Shown here piece by piece: positions 5,120-9,301 of a DNA stretch of 9,301 nt. Made by a program: the position numbers and the translations under genes. Numbering within the stretch: position 1 is the first letter of the stretch; each line of letters starts with the position of its first letter. Below the pieces are notes generated by a model. The model searched no databases. It was given only the letters and a program-made list of their open reading frames with translations, and had not been told where the DNA came from. Source of the DNA: Rudanella sp. (lineage in GTDB: Bacteria > Bacteroidota > Bacteroidia > Cytophagales > Spirosomataceae); NCBI GenBank assembly GCA_026785985.1, contig JAJAYX010000141.1:1-9301 (forward strand). Reading direction: 5' to 3'.

Positions 5120-7726
5120 ATGTTACAAAACGATTTTGCTACTCGATTACTGCTGTCTGACTTCGACTCTGACAATCTGGAGATTGTCCCGTTGGGTTCG
5201 CCGGAAGGAATCGATGATGATTACGAATTACCCCAGAATTTACCAATACTTCCTGTCCGTAACACGGTTCTATTTCCTGGCATGGTGATCCCCGTTACTG
5301 TGGGTCGCCAAAAGTCAATTCGACTCGTAAAAAAGGCCTACAAAGGCAACCGGATCATTGGTGTTGTATCGCAGCTCAATCAGAACAAAGACGAGCCCAC
5401 CGCCGACGATCTGTATCGCCTGGGAACGATAGCCTATATTATAAAAATGATTACCCTGCCCGATGGAAATATTACCATCATTATCCAGGGTAAAAAGCGG
5501 TTTGAAATTCAGCAAATCACGCAGGATGAGCCGTTTCTAACGGCTTCAGTGCGCCAGATAGATGACTCATTTGCCAGCCCGACCAAGAAAGAAGGAAAAG
5601 CCCTGTTGCAGTCGGTGAAAGATGCGGCCTATAAGATTCTGCGGTTGAACCCGGAGATTCCGCAGGAAGCCCGCATTGCTCTGGATAACATCGAAAGTCC
5701 GATGTTCCTGTTGCACTTTCTGTCATCGAACATCAACGCTGAAGTTTCTGATAAACAACGGCTTCTCGAAACACTCGAGGGTGTTCCGCAGGCGCAGTTG
5801 CTGCTCGAATATATGTTGCGGGAGGTGCAGTTGCTGGAGTTGAAACGCGAGATTCAGTCCAAAGCCAGTTCGGATCTTGACCAACAACAACGCGATTTTT
5901 TCCTCCGTCAGCAAATAAAAGTATTGCAGGACGAATTGGGCATGGACAACCCGGATCGTGATCTTGAAGAAATTCGGATCAAGGCCGACCAAAAACGTTG
6001 GCCCGCCGATGTTCGGGCGCATTTCGACAAAGAACTGACCAAGTTGCACCGGATTAACCCGATGGCCCCGGAATACCCGGTGACGCTGAACTATATCGAG
6101 TTAATGGTCGACCTGCCCTGGAATCAATACACCAAGGATAATTATGACCTCAAACGCGCTCAGAAAATTCTTGATGCCGACCACTTTGGCTTAGAAAAAG
6201 TGAAGGAGCGAATCATTGAATATCTGGCCGTTTTGAAACTGCAAAATGACCGCCGACAAGATGAACCCAAACCTGCCGCAGTTACTCTGGTGACACCAGC
6301 CACACGACGGTCGGCGGCCAACGGAGGTAAGGCAGGCAACGGATACCAGCCCGAAGGTTTAAAAGCCCCTATTTTGTGCCTGTATGGCCCTCCGGGGGTT
6401 GGTAAAACGTCGCTGGGCCGCTCCATTGCCAAAGCACTGGGTCGCAAATACAGCCGTATGGCCCTCGGTGGTGTTCACGACGAAGCCGAAATTCGGGGTC
6501 ACCGTAAAACGTACATCGGGGCAATGCCCGGCAAGATTGTTCAGAACATCAGAAAGTGTAATTCTTCGAACCCGGTCTTTATTCTGGACGAAATCGACAA
6601 GGTGAGTTCCGACTTCCGGGGCGACCCCTCGTCGGCTCTGCTCGAAGTGCTGGACCCGGAGCAAAACTCTACGTTCATGGACAACTATCTGGAAGTTGAA
6701 TATGACCTCTCGAAATGTTTGTTCATTGCCACGGCCAACACCTTAGATACCATTCACCCTGCCCTGCGCGACCGGATGGAGATTATCGACATTGCGGGCT
6801 ATACGGTGGAAGAGAAGGTGCAGATCGCCAAGAAATACCTGATTCCAAAGCAGCGTAAAGAACATGGCCTGAAGCCAAAAGACCTGCAGATCGAAGACAA
6901 AGCCATTGTACGAATTGTAGAAGGCTACACCCGAGAGTCGGGTGTGCGAAATCTGGAACAGAAAATCGGGGCATTGGTGCGAAAGACTGCCAAATCCATC
7001 GCTATGGAGGAGGAGTATCCGCATATGATTAAATTGCCCGATGTGCGGAAAATGCTCGGAGCCGAAATCTTCGACAAAGATTTGTATTCAGATGACGATA
7101 TTGCCGGTATTGTAACGGGCCTTGCCTGGACACAGGTTGGGGGCGAAATCCTGCTGATTGAGTCGAGCCTGAGCCGGGGACGGGGGGTGCTGACCCTGTC
7201 GGGGCAGTTGGGCGATGTGATGAAAGAGTCTGCGGTCACGGCATTATCCTATTTGAAAGCCCACGCCGACGACCTGAATATCGACTACCGCATGTTCAAT
7301 CATTACGACCTTCACGTACACGTGCCTGCGGGTGCCGTGCCTAAAGATGGCCCTTCTGCGGGTATCACCATGGTTACGTCGATGGCGTCAATTTACACCC
7401 AACGAAAGGTGAAGCCATTTTTGGCTATGACGGGTGAGGTGACGTTACGGGGCAAAGTATTGCCCGTTGGCGGTATTAAGGAAAAGATCCTGGCAGCCAA
7501 TCGGGCGGGTGTTAAAGAGCTGATTCTCTGCTCGAAAAACCGTAAGGACATCGAAGAAATTAATCCCACCTACCTCAAAGATCTGACATTCCATTATGCC
7601 GACAACGTGGATCAGGTATTAGATATCGCGCTGCTACCCAATCAGGTTGGTAGGCCAATGAAATTCGTTTTTCCTGAAGAAGATACTGCCCGACGCGACC
7701 GTGAACAAAGTGTAGTAACATATTGA
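5120..7726 (+). CDS. lon: ATP-dependent protease Lon
   Basis: The protein has 868 residues from ATG 5120; an in-frame TTG at 5105 would add five. Lon is a cytosolic hexameric AAA+ protease that degrades misfolded and regulatory proteins. The N-terminal substrate-binding domain starts at LPILPVRNTVLFPGM (about residues 41-55), followed by a long coiled-coil-rich region (about 230-310). Walker A GPPGVGKT is at 423-430, Walker B VFILDEID at 486-493, and a sensor-2-like ESGVRNLEQ near 606-614. In the S16 protease domain the catalytic Ser is S746 in DGPSAG and the Lys is K789 in GGIKEK, 43 residues apart as in E. coli. The protein is longer than E. coli Lon (784), partly through a loop rich in P, T, A and G (about 377-412) just before Walker A. 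All active-site residues are present. The gene probably forms its own transcription unit behind the candidate promoter at 4970. Confidence 0.97.
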   Translation: MLQNDFATRLLLSDFDSDNLEIVPLGSPEGIDDDYELPQNLPILPVRNTVLFPGMVIPVTVGRQKSIRLVKKAYKGNRIIGVVSQLNQNKDEPTADDLYRLGTIAYIIKMITLPDGNITIIIQGKKRFEIQQITQDEPFLTASVRQIDDSFASPTKKEGKALLQSVKDAAYKILRLNPEIPQEARIALDNIESPMFLLHFLSSNINAEVSDKQRLLETLEGVPQAQLLLEYMLREVQLLELKREIQSKASSDLDQQQRDFFLRQQIKVLQDELGMDNPDRDLEEIRIKADQKRWPADVRAHFDKELTKLHRINPMAPEYPVTLNYIELMVDLPWNQYTKDNYDLKRAQKILDADHFGLEKVKERIIEYLAVLKLQNDRRQDEPKPAAVTLVTPATRRSAANGGKAGNGYQPEGLKAPILCLYGPPGVGKTSLGRSIAKALGRKYSRMALGGVHDEAEIRGHRKTYIGAMPGKIVQNIRKCNSSNPVFILDEIDKVSSDFRGDPSSALLEVLDPEQNSTFMDNYLEVEYDLSKCLFIATANTLDTIHPALRDRMEIIDIAGYTVEEKVQIAKKYLIPKQRKEHGLKPKDLQIEDKAIVRIVEGYTRESGVRNLEQKIGALVRKTAKSIAMEEEYPHMIKLPDVRKMLGAEIFDKDLYSDDDIAGIVTGLAWTQVGGEILLIESSLSRGRGVLTLSGQLGDVMKESAVTALSYLKAHADDLNIDYRMFNHYDLHVHVPAGAVPKDGPSAGITMVTSMASIYTQRKVKPFLAMTGEVTLRGKVLPVGGIKEKILAANRAGVKELILCSKNRKDIEEINPTYLKDLTFHYADNVDQVLDIALLPNQVGRPMKFVFPEEDTARRDREQSVVTY

Positions 7727-7730
7727 TGCC

Positions 7731-7762
7731 GGATTTGGAATCGGTTCGCCGATTCCAAATCC
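7731..7762. repeat. perfect 14-bp hairpin between lon and the AGE-family gene
   Basis: Two perfect inverted 14-base arms (7731-7744 and 7749-7762) flank the loop TTCG. The hairpin begins 4 bp after the lon stop and ends 13 bp before the next start codon. There is no T-run after either arm on either strand, so it is not a standard intrinsic terminator. It could still stabilise the lon mRNA 3' end, cause weak termination, or mask initiation of the downstream gene. Confidence 0.75.
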
Positions 7763-7775
7763 AAAATCCACTAGT

Positions 7776-8999
7776 ATGCTTGACTTTCCAAAACTGTCTG
7801 CTGCCTATCAGGAGGCTCTGTTGGAGAGCGTTATTCCATTTTACCTGAAAAATAGCCCCGACAACCGCTGTGGGGGCTTTTTTGATGGGCTATCAGATTC
7901 CGGCGAACCATTTGATACCGATAAGTTTATTGGTCAGCAGGCCCGGCAAACGTGGGCTTTCGCCAAACTCTATACTACTATTGGCGGAAATGAGGCCTGG
8001 CTGAACCATGCCCGTCATGGAGCCAATTTTCTCTACCAATTTGCCCACAGCGAAACCCTACAATGCTACGCCACCGTTGACCGGCTGGGTCGCCCTGTAG
8101 CACCAGCTATGGATGCCTGCACCGATGCGGCTGTGGTGATGACGTATTGCCAACTGCACCGGGCAACGGGCAACGACGAATGGGCTATGCTGGCGAAACA
8201 AACGCTGGCAGGCTTGCTCGACCGGCGCGACAATGAACGGACTAATCAACTACAGACCCTTACTGGATTCCGGTTACTCCGCCATTTAAGCGAACCCATT
8301 GCGGTGCTGCAGGCTCTTATGGAAAGCCTTTCCCTATTGAGCGAGCAGGATTGGAAAGAGTCGACTCAGTTGGTGTTGCATGAACTGTTAAACGAGTTTT
8401 TAGACAAACGGCAGGACATTTTGCGGGAGTATGTGCAACCCGAAGGGGCCTTCCTGAATACACACGAAGGTAGGCGACTCAATGTAGGTCTCACGTTTCG
8501 AGCTGCAAATGTGGCGCACAAGTTGGCTAATGTAACAGGCAATCGAAAACTAGCTATTCAGGCAGCCGCCTGGACTGTTCAGGTTTGTGAGTGGGCCTGG
8601 GACGAAGCTACCGGCGGTCTCGATCAGTGGGTGGACATCAAAAATCAGCCTTTACCCTACCCCGACTGGAAGCAACGCTGGGCCTGGGTGCATCTGGAAA
8701 GCTTAAGTGGATTGATCAACGCCTATTTCTATACACGCCATCCGGATGCACCAAAATGGCTGCAACGCATTCATGATTACACGTTTCAACACTTCCCCGA
8801 TACCGAAAAAGGGGGGTGGTATTTGGCCCTGACCCGACAGGCAAAACCACTTTTTGCTGCCAAGTCTACACCCGCCAATGGGTGTTCAGACCTGATAATA
8901 CCCCTGCTCGAAAGCTGGCAAACAGCCGAACAGTGCGCCAAACTGAAGCCGGGTCTGGTTTTAAATCGGGGTGGGGCACCGGGTCGGCGGGTAGTATGA
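7776..8999 (+). CDS. AGE family (N-acylglucosamine 2-epimerase-like) protein, catalytic residues altered
   Basis: The protein has 407 residues, full family length, with no signal peptide. It reads as a repeated-helix (alpha/alpha)6 barrel, with the AGE hallmarks RQTWAFAKLY (57-66), DRLGRPV, EGRRLN (231-236), WAWVHLESL and a GGWYLALTR hairpin (346-354). AGE enzymes interconvert sugars such as N-acetylglucosamine/N-acetylmannosamine, mannose/fructose or cellobiose epimers using two histidines. In the usual family these are in GHxxE and FHxPR. Here the corresponding sites read GLTFR (238-242) and CSDLIIP (370-376), so both histidines and the Glu are missing. The fold assignment is good; sugar epimerase activity is doubtful. 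The gene follows lon after 49 bp containing a perfect hairpin, and it converges on the DUF2520 gene. Substrate and role are unknown. Confidence 0.8.
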   Translation: MLDFPKLSAAYQEALLESVIPFYLKNSPDNRCGGFFDGLSDSGEPFDTDKFIGQQARQTWAFAKLYTTIGGNEAWLNHARHGANFLYQFAHSETLQCYATVDRLGRPVAPAMDACTDAAVVMTYCQLHRATGNDEWAMLAKQTLAGLLDRRDNERTNQLQTLTGFRLLRHLSEPIAVLQALMESLSLLSEQDWKESTQLVLHELLNEFLDKRQDILREYVQPEGAFLNTHEGRRLNVGLTFRAANVAHKLANVTGNRKLAIQAAAWTVQVCEWAWDEATGGLDQWVDIKNQPLPYPDWKQRWAWVHLESLSGLINAYFYTRHPDAPKWLQRIHDYTFQHFPDTEKGGWYLALTRQAKPLFAAKSTPANGCSDLIIPLLESWQTAEQCAKLKPGLVLNRGGAPGRRVV

Positions 9000-9007
9000 G
9001 GATACCC

Positions 9008-9301
9008 CTATTTCTTATACCTCCCCCGAATATTGCCTGTCATCAACTCATAAATCTCCATTAACTTAGGTTGCCCGTTGAGCATTGCCAGGTGGGTGTT
9101 GATCGTTTTTTGGTCGCCCCGGCGAGCAGGGCCGGTTTGCACTTCGGCGGGGTCTTCGGCAGCCAAACCTTTTCGAAACGTCTCGCGAATGAGCGGTCGG
9201 AGGAGATCAAATTCAAGATCATGGGCTTTGGTGAGATCATTGGCGATAGCCAGCAAGTGATTCGTAAAGTTACAGGCAAACACGGCTGCCAAATGCAAAA
9301 C
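9008..9301 (-). CDS. DUF2520 / Rossmann-like domain protein, C-terminal part
   Basis: The gene is read on the minus strand and enters from the right edge; 97 residues plus the stop are visible. The frame is open to the edge, so the TTG at 9298 is not a credible start. The segments HLAAVFACNFTNHLLAIAND, DLLRPLIRETFRKGL and QTGPARRGDQKTI match the helical C-terminal DUF2520 domain. That domain normally follows an N-terminal NAD(P)-binding Rossmann domain resembling F420-dependent NADP reductases; this would lie outside the window. The enzymatic function of the family is not established. The stop is 8 bp from the stop of the convergent AGE-family gene, and no terminator hairpin is visible between them. 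Confidence 0.85.
   Translation of the reverse strand, partial: VLHLAAVFACNFTNHLLAIANDLTKAHDLEFDLLRPLIRETFRKGLAAEDPAEVQTGPARRGDQKTINTHLAMLNGQPKLMEIYELMTGNIRGRYKK

Noticed and set aside
5094..5288. ATG-started 64-codon frame overlapping the lon start
   Set aside because: It is out of frame with lon, has no domain, and covers conserved Lon N-terminal codons; the Lon frame explains the sequence.
7731..7762. Canonical Rho-independent terminator after lon
   Set aside because: The stem is strong but no T-run follows on either strand, so it is listed only as an inverted repeat.
9078..9260. Plus-strand 60-codon frame opposite the DUF2520 gene
   Set aside because: It is antisense to a recognisable conserved domain and has no domain of its own.

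Overview
The window looks like chromosome from a Bacteroidota bacterium, most likely of the order Cytophagales (Spirosoma-like). Four observations point there: a DUF6702 protein, a C-terminal DUF2520 protein, promoter -7 boxes of the TAnnTTTG type, and the absence of Shine-Dalgarno sequences. The genus is an inference from gene content; no search was run.

Left part (1-1297): the 3' end of an AAA/ABC-type ATPase gene overlaps a complete HNH endonuclease gene. Together they look like a PtuA-PtuB (Septu-type) anti-phage pair, or the effector pair of a retron whose other parts would lie left of the window. This part is AT-rich compared with what follows and looks acquired. Its last codon overlaps the start of dxr by four bases (ATGA).

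Middle (1294-4932): dxr (MEP isoprenoid pathway) and rseP (intramembrane site-2 protease) are a pair usually adjacent in Bacteroidota. Here a small HicB antitoxin gene and a HicA toxin gene broken by an in-frame TAG separate them. rseP is followed one base later by a secreted DUF6702 protein. An imperfect 81-bp palindrome encodes the start of that protein's signal peptide.

Right part (4933-9301): a candidate promoter precedes lon, which encodes the ATP-dependent protease Lon with a low-complexity insertion before Walker A. A perfect 14-bp hairpin follows lon. Next is an N-acylglucosamine 2-epimerase (AGE) family gene that lacks the family's usual catalytic histidines. It converges, with 8 bp between stop codons, on the 3' end of a minus-strand DUF2520 gene that leaves the window.

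Functionally, the core is housekeeping: isoprenoid synthesis and envelope and cytosolic protein quality control. Defence and toxin-antitoxin material sits directly on both sides of dxr. The least ordinary points are the Septu-like pair coupled to dxr, the nonsense-mutated hicA, the palindrome that supplies a signal peptide, and the AGE-fold protein without its catalytic residues.
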